Source: Bradyrhizobium sp. 195 (GTDB lineage Bacteria; Pseudomonadota; Alphaproteobacteria; Rhizobiales; Xanthobacteraceae). From it: DNA of 64,000 bases. Within the stretch, counting starts at the first letter, position 1, and every line of letters begins with the position of its first letter. The translations under genes were made by a program, and so were the position numbers. The DNA is taken from assembly GCF_023101665.1 (NCBI RefSeq), contig NZ_CP082161.1, forward strand, positions 8,250,482 to 8,314,481. The letters run 5' to 3'. The notes beneath the pieces are model-generated. The model was given only the letters and a program-made list of their open reading frames with translations, did no database searches and was not told where the DNA came from. This document shows, piece by piece, positions 1-9,391 of this stretch.

Positions 1-497
1 TTCGCGGTCCGCCGGGTCGCGACGTCGGCGAGAACGCGGCCGTATTTGTCGGGGCCGAGATTGGTGATGGTCACGCCGCCCTGGCCGAGCAGATCGCGCA
101 ATGCGCGGGCCGCCGCTTCCGCCTTGTCCAACTCCTCCTGGCAGGATGCCTTCAATTCGGGCGCATCGATGCCGCGCAGCCGAACGCGCACGACGAGATC
201 GCGGCCGTCACGCTGACGAACACGCGCAAGGAAGGTGTCGCCGTCGATTGTGCGAATGACATCGACGGGCTCGCGAGCATCGGGATGATCCGCCTGCTGC
301 AGAACGATCTCGGCATCCCGTGTGCGGTCGCCGTCCGTGTGCGGAACAAGCCAGTCCATTCCATGGCGGAAGGTGAGGACGACGGCCAGCACGACGCCGA
401 CCACGAACATCCACGGCAACAATCCGGAGAAGTGCCGACCGAACGGCGAGCCGCTGTATGACGTCCGAGAGGGATGGCTGGGGTCAAAGCGCGACAT
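1..497 (-). CDS. Thermonuclease (SNase)-like protein, 3' end outside window
   Basis: About 165 codons are visible from an ATG at 495-497; the frame is open to the window edge, so the C-terminus is missing. The N-terminus has one membrane segment (about residues 28-45, GLLPWMFVVGVVLAVVLTF). It is followed by an SNase-type OB-fold core: TIDGDTFLARV, then VRLRGIDAPELK and DKYGRVLADVA, which carry the acidic and Arg positions of staphylococcal nuclease relatives. Family members are Ca-dependent endonucleases, and the membrane segment suggests an anchored or periplasmic enzyme. It is transcribed in the same direction as the small SDHAF4-like gene just upstream. The family call is good; activity and substrate are inferred. 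Confidence 0.8.
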   Translation of the reverse strand, partial: MSRFDPSHPSRTSYSGSPFGRHFSGLLPWMFVVGVVLAVVLTFRHGMDWLVPHTDGDRTRDAEIVLQQADHPDAREPVDVIRTIDGDTFLARVRQRDGRDLVVRVRLRGIDAPELKASCQEELDKAEAAARALRDLLGQGGVTITNLGPDKYGRVLADVATRRTA

Positions 498-540
498 CGC
501 GCAACGCTATGGCTGAGTCGGCCGAGCCCGCAAGAGCGAC

Positions 541-738
541 TCAGAAGTCGGAAGCGATGCCCTTGCGCTCCCAGTCGCCGTAGCGAGTAGGCTCAGGTCC
601 CTTTGGTCCCTGCAACTCTTTGGCCTTGGCCTCATCCTTGGCCGCGGCAGCCTGCCGGCGCGCCTCGGCTTCGGCCAGCGCGCGCTGGGCGGCCGGCGAT
701 AACGGCTTGCGGTCGGGAAGGGGAGGCCGGTCACTCAT
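541..738 (-). CDS. DUF1674 / SDHAF4-like succinate dehydrogenase assembly factor
   Basis: A 65-residue protein: a charged Ala-rich helical N-terminal half (residues 14-45), then the family signature GPEPTRYGDWERKGIASDF at the extreme C-terminus. In mitochondria the SDHAF4/Sdh8 relative binds the flavinylated SdhA subunit before it joins the complex; the bacterial role is inferred from that homology. The start is the ATG at 736-738. It lies 43 nt upstream of the nuclease gene in the same direction and is divergent from rsmB. A second overlapping reading frame on the same strand is a shadow. Confidence 0.85.
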   Translation of the reverse strand: MSDRPPLPDRKPLSPAAQRALAEAEARRQAAAAKDEAKAKELQGPKGPEPTRYGDWERKGIASDF

Positions 739-927
739 CGCTGGGCTTTCTAGCGCAGGACGGCCCGCAACGCGACGTCCAATAACGCATTCCTGAAATC
801 AGCCCGGAAGGGCTGAAAAAGCCGGAAGCGATTCTTACATTTGGCATATTCGCGTGCCAGAGATTGGGTTCTCAAGGCATGCGCCCATTGCGGCGGAACT
901 GCCGCTCGCTCAGAACCTTGCTTCCGC

Positions 928-2274
928 ATGCCATCTCAACGTTTCGCCCCTCCGTCCGAAGTGCCCGGTCTTGCGGCGCGACGGATTGCCGCCGACATCG
1001 TCGACGGCGTGCTTCACAAGCATCGCACGCTAGACGACCAGCTCGACGGCAGCGGCGCTCATCCCGGACTGAAGACGCTGGCCGACCGCGACCGCGCGCT
1101 GATGCGGCGCCTGGTCGCCACCGTGCTGCGCCGGCTGGGCACGCTCGGCCATGTGCTGTCCCGCCTGCTCGATAAGGGCATTCCCTCCGAGGCACCGCGC
1201 GCGCAGAGCGCGCTCCTGATCGGCGCGGCGCAGATCCTCTGGATGGACGTGCCCGATCACGCCGCCGTCGACCTCTCCGTTCGCCTGGTGCAATCCGACA
1301 GGCGCGCCGCGCGCTATGCGGGGCTCGTCAATGCCGTGCTGCGCCGCTGCGCGCGCGAGGGCAAGGCGCTGGTCGAGGAAGTTACCGCGCAGTCGTTGGA
1401 CCTGCCGCCATGGCTGCTCGCGCGCTGGAGCGCGCATTATGGCGAGGCGACCGCACGAGACATGGCGCTGGCGCTCGGCCACGAGCCCTCGCTCGATCTC
1501 ACCGTGAAGTCGGATGCCGAGCAATGGGCGAGCCGCCTGCATGGCGAGACGCTGCCGACCGGGACGGTGCGGATGCTGCTGCACGGCTCGGTGACCATGC
1601 TGCCCGGCTTCGCCGAGGGACAATGGTGGGTGCAGGATGCCGCCGCCGCGCTGCCCGCCCGGCTGTTCGGCGACATCAAAGGCAAATCCATCGCCGATCT
1701 CTGCGCCGCCCCGGGCGGCAAGACCGCGCAGCTGGCGCTATCAGGCGCGCATGTCACGGCGATCGACCGCTCGCCGGCCCGGGTGGCGCGGCTGCGCGAA
1801 AACCTGGCGCGGCTGTCGCTCCAGGCAGAGACTGTCGTTGCTGACGCCGTGGAATGGGCCGGCCCCACCGAGGGCTTCGACGGTATTTTGATCGATGCGC
1901 CCTGCACCTCGACCGGCACAATCCGCCGTCATCCCGACGTGGCGTGGCTGCGGCAGGAATCCGATGTCACCGCCATGACCGCGCTTCAGCAGCGGCTGCT
2001 GCGAAAATCGGTATCGTTGCTCAAGCCGGGCGGGATGCTGGTCTATTGCACCTGCTCGCTGGAACCTGAAGAAGGCGAGCAGGCGGTGGCGACGCTGCTG
2101 GCCGCAGAGCCTGCACTTCGCCGCGTGCCAATCGAGGCGTCGGAGGTCGCGGGCCTCGACGAACTCATCACCGCCGAAGGCGATCTGCGCACTTTGCCCA
2201 GCCATCTGCCGAACGCCGATCCCAAGCGCGGCGGGCTTGACGGATTTTTCGCAGCCCGGCTCGTTAAATCCTGA
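928..2274 (+). CDS. rsmB: 16S rRNA (cytosine-C5)-methyltransferase RsmB
   Basis: A 448-residue protein with an N-terminal NusB-like RNA-binding domain (about residues 10-145) and a C-terminal SAM-dependent methyltransferase domain. The SAM loop ADLCAAPGGKTAQLA, the motif IV DAPCTSTGTIRRHPDV with its Cys, and the motif VI YCTCSLEPEEGE with the catalytic Cys are all present. In E. coli RsmB makes m5C967 of 16S rRNA. The frame is open back to a TTG at 841, but the first ATG (928) gives the normal N-terminus MPSQRFAPP, so that start is preferred. The heparinase-like gene follows 118 nt downstream on the same strand. Confidence 0.93.
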   Translation: MPSQRFAPPSEVPGLAARRIAADIVDGVLHKHRTLDDQLDGSGAHPGLKTLADRDRALMRRLVATVLRRLGTLGHVLSRLLDKGIPSEAPRAQSALLIGAAQILWMDVPDHAAVDLSVRLVQSDRRAARYAGLVNAVLRRCAREGKALVEEVTAQSLDLPPWLLARWSAHYGEATARDMALALGHEPSLDLTVKSDAEQWASRLHGETLPTGTVRMLLHGSVTMLPGFAEGQWWVQDAAAALPARLFGDIKGKSIADLCAAPGGKTAQLALSGAHVTAIDRSPARVARLRENLARLSLQAETVVADAVEWAGPTEGFDGILIDAPCTSTGTIRRHPDVAWLRQESDVTAMTALQQRLLRKSVSLLKPGGMLVYCTCSLEPEEGEQAVATLLAAEPALRRVPIEASEVAGLDELITAEGDLRTLPSHLPNADPKRGGLDGFFAARLVKS

Positions 2275-2392
2275 TTTTGCACTGGATTTTGCGACCCCGA
2301 CGCTGATTCTCACACGTTCAAGGTGGTGTCAGACGGCCGATTTTGGGATTAATAGGGATTCGTCGGAATCCTCTCCCCCTTCAAGGCAAGGC

Positions 2393-4150
2393 GTGTCGGT
2401 CGCTCAACGCAGACGTATCTCGACGCTGGTCATGAACCGCTTCGCGCGGAACATGCTCGCGCGCGCGAGCGGCGGTTCCGTTGCGCTGTCGCGGGTCTGG
2501 CCCGGCCGCACCGACCGGCTGATCATCGCGCCGCACGACCTGCGCACCGCGGATGCGACCCGCGCCGCCGAAATCTATGCCGGCCGCTTTGTCTTTGCCG
2601 GCAAGATCGTCAATTGCCACGGCCGCTCGATCTTCGATCTCGAGCCGCCGTCGGAGGATTGGGAGGTTGCGCTGCTCGGCTTCGGTTGGCTGCGTCATTT
2701 GCGCGCCGCCGACACTGCGCTGACACGAGCGAATGCGCGCGCGCTGATCGAAGACTGGATCGCCAACCCCGCCAACAAGCGTCGCCCGGTCGCGCGCCGC
2801 GCCGACGTGCTGGCCCGACGCGTGATCTCGCTGCTGTCGCAGGCGCCGCTGGTGCTCAACGAGACCGACAACAAATTCTACCGTCGCTATCTGCGCGCCT
2901 TGGCCCGCGAGATCCGCTTCCTGCGCTACACCATGGTCAACATTCCGGACGGGGTGCCGAAACTCCAGGTGCTGATCGCGCTGTGCTATGCGGCCTTGTG
3001 CCTCGCCAACCAGGCGAGCCACATCCGCAACGCCTCGAAAAAACTTTCCGACGAATTGCAGCGGCAGATCCTGCCCGACGGCGGACACATCTCCCGCAAC
3101 CCGGGCGCGCTGATCGAACTCTTGATCGACCTGCTGCCGCTGCGGCAGACCTTTGCCGCGCGCAACATCGCGCCACCGCCGGCACTGCTCAACGCGATCG
3201 ACCGCATGATGCCGATGCTGCGTTTCTTCCGGCATGGCGACGGAAATTTCGCGCTGTTCAACGGCATGAGCGCGACATCTTCCGACCTGCTCGCGACGCT
3301 GCTCGCCTATGACGACACCCACGGTGTGCCGATGGCGAACATGCCGCATACCGGCTTTCAGCGCCTCGATGCCGGCCAGACCACTGTGATCATCGACACC
3401 GGCCCGCCGCCGCCCGCCGGCGTCAGTCACGACGCCCATGCCGGCTGTCTGTCGTTCGAGCTGTCCTCCGGGATCAGCCGCATCGTCACCAATTGCGGCA
3501 TGCCGACCACGGGCCGCGACAATTGGCGGCCGTTCGCACGCGGCACGGCGGCGCATTCGACGCTGACCTATCACGACGCCTCGTCATGCCAGTTCGTGGA
3601 GATGTCGGCAATGAAGCGGCTCCTGCACGGCTCGCCGGTCACCAGCGGGCCCGTCGAGGTGGAGAGCTATCGCGAGATCGTGCAGAACGGCACGCTGCTC
3701 ACGACCTCGCATGACGGCTATCTCGGCAAATTCGGCGCGATCCATCGCCGGGTGCTGATGATCGCCAATGACGGCGCGCGCATCGACGGCGAGGACACGC
3801 TGTCGCCGCCGCAGGGCGGACGTTTCAAGGGTGCGGATGCCGATTTCGCGCTGCGCTTCCATCTGCATCCGGCGGTGAAGGCGAGCCGGCTGTCGGATGC
3901 GCGCGGCGTCATGCTGGTGCTGCCGAACCGCGACGTCTGGACCTTCGAGGCGCTCGACGACAAGGTCGACCTCGAGGACAGCGTGTTCCTGGCCGGTAAT
4001 GACGGCCCGCGCCGCACCGCCCAGATCGTGATCCGGCAGGACGCGCGGCAGGCGCCCTCGATCCGCTGGAGTTTTGTGCGTTCCACCGCTTCGCCGGCCG
4101 TCACCAATGCCCGAAGAAATGCACGGCGGGAGCCGGAACTACCGCTATAG
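2393..4150 (+). CDS. Heparinase II/III family protein
   Basis: A protein of about 585 residues resembling heparinase II/III-type polysaccharide lyases: a helical N-terminal half and a beta-rich C-terminal half that includes CLSFELSSGISRIVTNCGMP and the segment WRPFARGTAAHSTLTYHD. The family cleaves acidic polysaccharides, but rhizobial members next to rsmB and purH have no established substrate known to me. No clear signal peptide is visible. A GTG at 2393 with an AAGG-rich stretch just upstream is preferred; an ATG at 2432 is the alternative. The frame runs back into rsmB, but that part is not coding. The order rsmB-heparinase-purH suggests a long-standing chromosomal neighbourhood. Confidence 0.82.
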   Translation: MSVAQRRRISTLVMNRFARNMLARASGGSVALSRVWPGRTDRLIIAPHDLRTADATRAAEIYAGRFVFAGKIVNCHGRSIFDLEPPSEDWEVALLGFGWLRHLRAADTALTRANARALIEDWIANPANKRRPVARRADVLARRVISLLSQAPLVLNETDNKFYRRYLRALAREIRFLRYTMVNIPDGVPKLQVLIALCYAALCLANQASHIRNASKKLSDELQRQILPDGGHISRNPGALIELLIDLLPLRQTFAARNIAPPPALLNAIDRMMPMLRFFRHGDGNFALFNGMSATSSDLLATLLAYDDTHGVPMANMPHTGFQRLDAGQTTVIIDTGPPPPAGVSHDAHAGCLSFELSSGISRIVTNCGMPTTGRDNWRPFARGTAAHSTLTYHDASSCQFVEMSAMKRLLHGSPVTSGPVEVESYREIVQNGTLLTTSHDGYLGKFGAIHRRVLMIANDGARIDGEDTLSPPQGGRFKGADADFALRFHLHPAVKASRLSDARGVMLVLPNRDVWTFEALDDKVDLEDSVFLAGNDGPRRTAQIVIRQDARQAPSIRWSFVRSTASPAVTNARRNARREPELPL

Positions 4151-4315
4151 ACGCGCGTATTTCAACTCAATCTGATCGTTGTGAAGCCCGCTGAAAACTG
4201 CTATCGAGCCCTCGCTCGCGCAACTGGCGACCTTGGATGGAGCACCATCGGGAAGCGCGGGACATAGACGCCGCGCGCCTGGGCATAGACACTCCCTTAG
4301 CAGAGGATCTTGCTC

Positions 4316-5908
4316 ATGACTGACCATCCCCGCCGCGTCACCCGCGCCCTGCTTTCCGTTTCCGACAAGACCGGCCTGATCGAGTTCGCCAAGGCGCTTG
4401 CTGCGCACGACGTCGAGCTGGTCTCGACGGGCGGCACCGCGAAAGCGATTGCCGCGGCCGGTCTCAAGGTGAAAGACGTCTCCGACCTGACCGGCTTCCC
4501 CGAGATGATGGACGGCCGCGTCAAGACGCTGCATCCGAAGGTGCATGGCGGCCTGCTCGCGATCCGCGACAACAAGGAGCACGCAGAGGCGATGAAGGCG
4601 CATGGCATCGCGCCGATCGACCTCCTCGTCGTCAACCTCTACCCGTTCGAGGCGACCGTCGACAAAGGCGCGGGCTTCGAGGATTGCATCGAGAACATCG
4701 ACATCGGCGGCCCCGCGATGATCCGCGCCGCCGCCAAGAACCATGACGACGTCGCGGTCGTGGTCGAGGCCGAGGATTACAAGGCCGTGCTCGACGAGCT
4801 CGCCGCCAACAACGGAGCGACAACGCTGAAGCTGCGGCGGCGGCTTGCCGCAAAGGCCTATGCGCGCACCGGCGCTTACGATGCCGCGATCTCGAACTGG
4901 TTCAGCCGCCAGCTCGAGATCGACGCGCCCGACTTCCGCGCCTTCGGCGGCCGTCTGATCCAGTCGCTGCGCTATGGCGAGAACCCGCACCAGACCGCGG
5001 CGTTTTATGCGACGCCGGACAAGCGCCCGGGAGTCTCGACCGCGCGCCAGCTCCAGGGCAAGGAGCTCTCGTACAACAACATCAACGACACCGACGCGGC
5101 CTATGAATGCATCGGCGAGTTCGACGCCAAGCGCACCGCGGCCTGCGTCATCGTCAAGCACGCCAATCCCTGCGGCGTCGCGGAAGGCTCCGACCTCGTC
5201 AGCGCCTATCGCAAGGCGCTGGCCTGCGATTCCACCTCCGCCTTCGGCGGCATCATCGCGATGAACCGCGCGCTCGACGCCGATACCGCCCGCGAGATCA
5301 CGAAAATCTTCACCGAGGTGATCATCGCGCCCGATGCCAGCGAGGAGGCGATCGCCATCATCGGCGGGAAGAAGAACCTGCGCCTGCTGCTCGCCGGCAG
5401 CCTGCCCGACCCGCGCACGCTGGGTCTCACCGCCAAGACGGTTGCCGGCGGCCTGCTGGTACAGAGCCGCGACAATGCCGTGGTCGACGATATGACCTTC
5501 AAGGTCGTGACCAAGCGTGCACCAACTGACGGCGAGATGCGCGACCTGAAGTTTGCGTTCCGCGTGGCAAAGCACGTCAAGTCCAACACCATCATCTACG
5601 CTAGGGATCTGGCCACCGTCGGCATCGGCGCGGGCCAGATGAGCCGGGTGGATTCAGCGCGGATCGCGGCGCGCAAGGCCCAGGATGCGGCGAACGAGCT
5701 GAAGCTCGCCGAGCCGCTCACCAAGGGCTCGGTGGTGGCCTCGGATGCGTTCTTCCCGTTCGCCGACGGCATGCTCGCCTGCATCGAGGCCGGCGCCACC
5801 GCCGTGGTGCAGCCCGGCGGCTCCATGCGCGACGACGAAGTGATCAAGGCCGCCGACGAGCACGGCATTGCCATGGTGTTCACGGGAACGCGGCATTTCA
5901 GGCATTGA
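4316..5908 (+). CDS. purH: Bifunctional AICAR formyltransferase / IMP cyclohydrolase PurH
   Basis: A 530-residue protein, the normal length for PurH, which carries out the last two steps of de novo IMP synthesis in the cytosol. The N-terminal MGS-like cyclohydrolase domain starts [18 protein letters not shown] and contains [13 protein letters not shown] and the [10 protein letters not shown] motif. The C-terminal formyltransferase domain has [37 protein letters not shown] and the terminal FTGTRHFRH. The ATG at 4316 has an AGAGGA Shine-Dalgarno sequence; the TTG at 4310 is less likely. It is followed by a hairpin repeat and a convergent transporter gene. Confidence 0.97.
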   Translation: MTDHPRRVTRALLSVSDKTGLIEFAKALAAHDVELVSTGGTAKAIAAAGLKVKDVSDLTGFPEMMDGRVKTLHPKVHGGLLAIRDNKEHAEAMKAHGIAPIDLLVVNLYPFEATVDKGAGFEDCIENIDIGGPAMIRAAAKNHDDVAVVVEAEDYKAVLDELAANNGATTLKLRRRLAAKAYARTGAYDAAISNWFSRQLEIDAPDFRAFGGRLIQSLRYGENPHQTAAFYATPDKRPGVSTARQLQGKELSYNNINDTDAAYECIGEFDAKRTAACVIVKHANPCGVAEGSDLVSAYRKALACDSTSAFGGIIAMNRALDADTAREITKIFTEVIIAPDASEEAIAIIGGKKNLRLLLAGSLPDPRTLGLTAKTVAGGLLVQSRDNAVVDDMTFKVVTKRAPTDGEMRDLKFAFRVAKHVKSNTIIYARDLATVGIGAGQMSRVDSARIAARKAQDAANELKLAEPLTKGSVVASDAFFPFADGMLACIEAGATAVVQPGGSMRDDEVIKAADEHGIAMVFTGTRHFRH

Positions 5909-5945
5909 GCCGGCCGCAAGAGCGAACACGGCCCTCTATCGAGAC

Positions 5946-6032
5946 CGTCATTGCGAGCGCAGCGAAGCAATCCAGAATCTTTCCGCAGAGATAGCCTGGA
6001 TTGCTTCGTCGCTTCGCTCCTCGCAATGACGG
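5946..6032. repeat. Palindromic repeat, family A (CGTCATTGCGAG...)
   Basis: A long imperfect inverted repeat. The left arm CCGTCATTGCGAGCGCAGCG and the right arm ending CTCCTCGCAATGACGG enclose GAAGCAATCCAG and its complement CTGGATTGCTTC. Related copies lie at 48856, 57131 and 62288. It sits between two convergent genes (purH and an MFS gene), so its RNA could fold at both 3' ends. Confidence 0.85.
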
Positions 6033-6053
6033 AGGTGAGATCGCGTAGCGCGG

Positions 6054-7439
6054 CTACTCCCGCACCCGCATCAACAGCGCCAATCCCGTGACGAAGAACA
6101 CCACCAGCACGGCCATGCCGGCCTTCTGGCTTGCGGTCACTGCTGTGATCATGCCGATCAGAAGCGGTCCGATGAAGGACGTCACCTTCCCGGTCAGTGC
6201 GAACAGGCCGAAATACTGGGCGATGCGGTCTTTCGGTGCGAGGCGGATCAGCAGCGTGCGTGACGCCGCCTGGAGTGGACCACCGGCCGCGCCGATGAGG
6301 CAGCCTAGCACCAGATAAGCGCGTTCCGCGGCGCTCGAGAACAAGGGAGCGCCTGATTGCGGCGGTGCGACCTTGACGAACAACACGCTGTCCTTGTCGA
6401 CCAGAAGGATTGCCGCCACCGACAACAACAGGACCAGCAGGCTGCCAGCAATGACGCGCTTCGGCCCGAGACGATCATCCAACTTGCCGCCAAGCCAGGC
6501 GCCGAACGCGCCGGCGATCGCGAGCATGATGCCGAAGGTGCCGATCTGAATCGTGTGCCAGCCGAAGGTGCCCGCGGCATAGATGCCGCCGAAGGCGAAC
6601 AGCGACACCAGACCGTCGGTGTAGATCATGTTGGCGAGCAGGAAGGCCGCGAGCGACGGCTGCTTCGGCAGGCTCTTGATCGACTGCTTCAGCTCCCACA
6701 GTCCTTCGTGTAACGCCTCGCGCAGCGGGCGCTTCGCCGGATAGTCGGGCGTGAACAGGAACAGCGGCGTCACGAAGATCACGAACCACAGTCCGGTCAG
6801 CGGCCCGACGATGCGATCGCCCTGATGGCTGACCGGGTCGAGCCCGAACAGCGGCGAAAGACCGAGCAATGTGCGGCCGGTCTCGGGATTGGCGGCGAGG
6901 AGGCCGAGCACGATGATCAGACTGACGATGCCACCGACATAGCCGGTCGCCCAACCGGTGCCGGAAAGCCGACCGATCCGCTCCGGCGGCACCAGCGTCG
7001 GCATCATCGCGTTGTTGAAGAGTGTGGCGAATTCCGCGCCGACGCTGGCGAGCGCCACCGCGGTGAGCAGCGGCGGAATGACCGAGGGATCGCCGGGCTT
7101 GCCGATCCACAGCGTGCAGGACGCCAGCACCAGCACCACACCGAATCCTGCGATCCAGGGCTTCCTGCGGCCGGACGCATCGGCGATGGCCCCGAGCACG
7201 GGCGACAGCAGCGCGATGGCGAGACCCGCAGCCGCCATCGCAAATCCCCACAATGATTGGCCGGTGGCGGGATTCGGCGCGATGCTGGTGGCGAAATAGG
7301 GCGCGAACACGAAGGTCGTGATCAGCGTGAAATAGGGCTGCGCGGCCCAGTCGAAGAAGATCCAGCTGACGACGGCGGCGCGCGGCGGATAGGTCCGCGG
7401 CACGCCGGCCATGCGCGCATCTGGGGCGATCGTCGTCAT
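6054..7439 (-). CDS. MFS transporter, UMF1/Atg22-like
   Basis: A 461-residue integral membrane protein with about 12 hydrophobic segments. The N-terminus [20 protein letters not shown] and the loop [14 protein letters not shown] fit the UMF1 (Atg22-like) branch of the major facilitator superfamily; substrates of bacterial members are unknown. ATG at 7437-7439 begins [10 protein letters not shown]; the frame is open further upstream (to 7571), but that part overlaps the divergent ggt leader and lacks family similarity. It is divergent from ggt and convergent with purH. Confidence 0.85.
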   Translation of the reverse strand: MTTIAPDARMAGVPRTYPPRAAVVSWIFFDWAAQPYFTLITTFVFAPYFATSIAPNPATGQSLWGFAMAAAGLAIALLSPVLGAIADASGRRKPWIAGFGVVLVLASCTLWIGKPGDPSVIPPLLTAVALASVGAEFATLFNNAMMPTLVPPERIGRLSGTGWATGYVGGIVSLIIVLGLLAANPETGRTLLGLSPLFGLDPVSHQGDRIVGPLTGLWFVIFVTPLFLFTPDYPAKRPLREALHEGLWELKQSIKSLPKQPSLAAFLLANMIYTDGLVSLFAFGGIYAAGTFGWHTIQIGTFGIMLAIAGAFGAWLGGKLDDRLGPKRVIAGSLLVLLLSVAAILLVDKDSVLFVKVAPPQSGAPLFSSAAERAYLVLGCLIGAAGGPLQAASRTLLIRLAPKDRIAQYFGLFALTGKVTSFIGPLLIGMITAVTASQKAGMAVLVVFFVTGLALLMRVRE

Positions 7440-7540
7440 CACGCAGTCCTCATCACGAACAGTTTTGCCTGTCTTGGGGCAAACCGTATAGCATTGCCGT
7501 GACGGGTGTGAACTGGCCCAACGGCACGACGGAAATTTTG

Positions 7541-9292
7541 ATGATGTCCTCATATTCGACACGACGGACATTTTTGGCCGTCATTGCCGCGCTGGCGCTG
7601 GGCCTTGTGCCCGCGACGGCACAGGATGCGCGGCAGGGCTATGTTCCGCCCGCCCGCGACCACGTGCGCGCCGTCGCCGCCGAACACGGCATGGTGGTCG
7701 CGCAGGAGAAGATATCTGCGCAGGTCGGTGCCGACATCCTGCGGCGCGGCGGCAATGCGGTCGATGCCGCCGTCGCGACCGGTTTTGCGATGGCCGTGAC
7801 CTATCCGCGCGCCGGTAATATCGGTGGCGGCGGTTTTATGGTGATCCATTCCGCCGACCGCAATGAAGACATCACGATTGATTACCGCGAGACGGCGCCC
7901 GCGGCGACCACGCCACAAATATTCCTCGGACCCGACGGCAAGCCGGACGTAGCAAAATCACGGGATTCCGCGCTTGGCATTGGCGTGCCCGGCACCGTCG
8001 CAGGTCTCGCTCTCGCATTGGAAAAATACGGCTCGGGCCAGTTCACGCTGGCGCAATTGCTCGAGCCTGCGATTGCGCTCGCCCGCGATGGTTTTGTCGT
8101 CAGCGACGACATGGCAGACACGCTGCCGGGCTGGCACCGGCGGCTGGCACGCTGGCCTTCCTCGGCCAAAATCTTCTCGCGGCCGGATGGCACGCCGATC
8201 AGTGAAGGCGACAGGCTGGTGCAGGGCGATCTCGCTGAAACGCTGTCAGCCGTCGCGGCACAGGGGCCACGCGGCTTCTATGAGGGGCCGGTTGCGGAAA
8301 AGCTCGCCAAGGCGGTGGCTGACGCCGGCGGCATCATGACGCCGGCCGACCTGAAATCCTATCAGGCGGTGGTCCGCGCGCCGGTGCGCGGCACCTATCG
8401 CGGCTACGACATCGTATCGATGCCGCTGCCTTCGTCTGGCGGCGTGGTGCTGGTGGAGACCCTCAACATTCTCGAAGGCTTCCAGCTCGCCGATTTGAAG
8501 CAGGGTTCGCCGGCGTCGCTGCATCTTTTGATCGAAGCCATGAAGCGCGCCTATGCGGACCGCGCGCGTTATCTCGGCGATCCCGCCTTCGTCAACGCAC
8601 CGATCGAGACGCTGACCGCCAAGGACTACGCCGCCAAGTTGCGCGCAGGCATCTCCGCCGATCGCGTCACGCCGTCGAAGGAGCTGGTTTCGGCGGCTCC
8701 CTCACCGCGCGAGGGCAGCAACACCACGCATTTTTCCGTCGTCGACGGCCGCGGCAACGCCGTCAGCAACACCTATACGCTGAACTTCAGTTATGGCGTC
8801 GGCCTCGTTGCCGACGGCACCGGCGTGCTGCTCAACAACGAACTCGACGACTTCACCGCCGCGATCGGCGCTTCCAATGCCTATGGCCTCGTCGGCTTCG
8901 AGGCCAATCTGCCCGGACCGGGCAAGCGGCCGCTGTCCTCGATGTCACCGACCATCGTGCTGCGGGACGGCAAGCCGGTGCTGGTGACGGGCTCGCCCGG
9001 TGGCAGCCGCATCATCTCGACGGTGCTCCAGGTGATCGTGAACGTCCTCGACTACAAGATGGACGTGGCCGCTGCCGTTTCGACGCCGCGGCTGCACCAT
9101 CAATGGCTGCCGGACGAAGTGCGCATCGAGCGAGGCTTTCCCGACGACGTGCTGCTCAGCCTGAAGGCAATGGGCCATCTCGTCGTCGAGCCGATGGGGC
9201 AGACGTCGGCCAATTCGATCCTCGTGACTCCGAACGGGCCGCTTGGCGCGCCCGATCTGCGCACGCGCGGTGCGGAGGCAGCGGGGCAGTAG
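7541..9292 (+). CDS. ggt: Gamma-glutamyltransferase (periplasmic)
   Basis: A 583-residue proenzyme with a twin-Arg-containing signal sequence (STRRTFLAVIAALALGLVPATAQD). Residues from about 50 carry the large-subunit fold (GGNAVDAAVATGFAMAVTYP, GNIGGGGFMVI, DYRETAP). The autocleavage site is SNTTHFSVVDGRGNAVSNT, where the second Thr would become the N-terminal nucleophile of the small subunit; LSSMSPTIV and GSPGGSRI follow as in E. coli Ggt. It transfers or hydrolyses the gamma-glutamyl group of glutathione and related compounds in the periplasm. ATG at 7541 is chosen because it gives the signal peptide; an in-frame TTG/GTG extension from 7499 is not needed. Confidence 0.93.
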   Translation: MMSSYSTRRTFLAVIAALALGLVPATAQDARQGYVPPARDHVRAVAAEHGMVVAQEKISAQVGADILRRGGNAVDAAVATGFAMAVTYPRAGNIGGGGFMVIHSADRNEDITIDYRETAPAATTPQIFLGPDGKPDVAKSRDSALGIGVPGTVAGLALALEKYGSGQFTLAQLLEPAIALARDGFVVSDDMADTLPGWHRRLARWPSSAKIFSRPDGTPISEGDRLVQGDLAETLSAVAAQGPRGFYEGPVAEKLAKAVADAGGIMTPADLKSYQAVVRAPVRGTYRGYDIVSMPLPSSGGVVLVETLNILEGFQLADLKQGSPASLHLLIEAMKRAYADRARYLGDPAFVNAPIETLTAKDYAAKLRAGISADRVTPSKELVSAAPSPREGSNTTHFSVVDGRGNAVSNTYTLNFSYGVGLVADGTGVLLNNELDDFTAAIGASNAYGLVGFEANLPGPGKRPLSSMSPTIVLRDGKPVLVTGSPGGSRIISTVLQVIVNVLDYKMDVAAAVSTPRLHHQWLPDEVRIERGFPDDVLLSLKAMGHLVVEPMGQTSANSILVTPNGPLGAPDLRTRGAEAAGQ

Positions 9293-9391
9293 GCAGGTCA
9301 TTTGCATGGCACGGGAGCGCGGGCCCGCTAGCTCCCGCGACCACGCGTGCTACCAAAGCGCAGCTTTCAAGAAACTGCCGGGGAAACGCAC

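Noticed and set aside
841-927. N-terminal extension of RsmB from TTG
   Set aside because: The 29 extra residues do not look like the family and the ATG at 928 gives a normal start.
4145-5575. A 476-codon open frame antisense to purH
   Set aside because: It is a shadow of GC-rich codon use: low-complexity, with His/Arg/Gln-rich composition and no family motifs, while purH on the other strand is certain.
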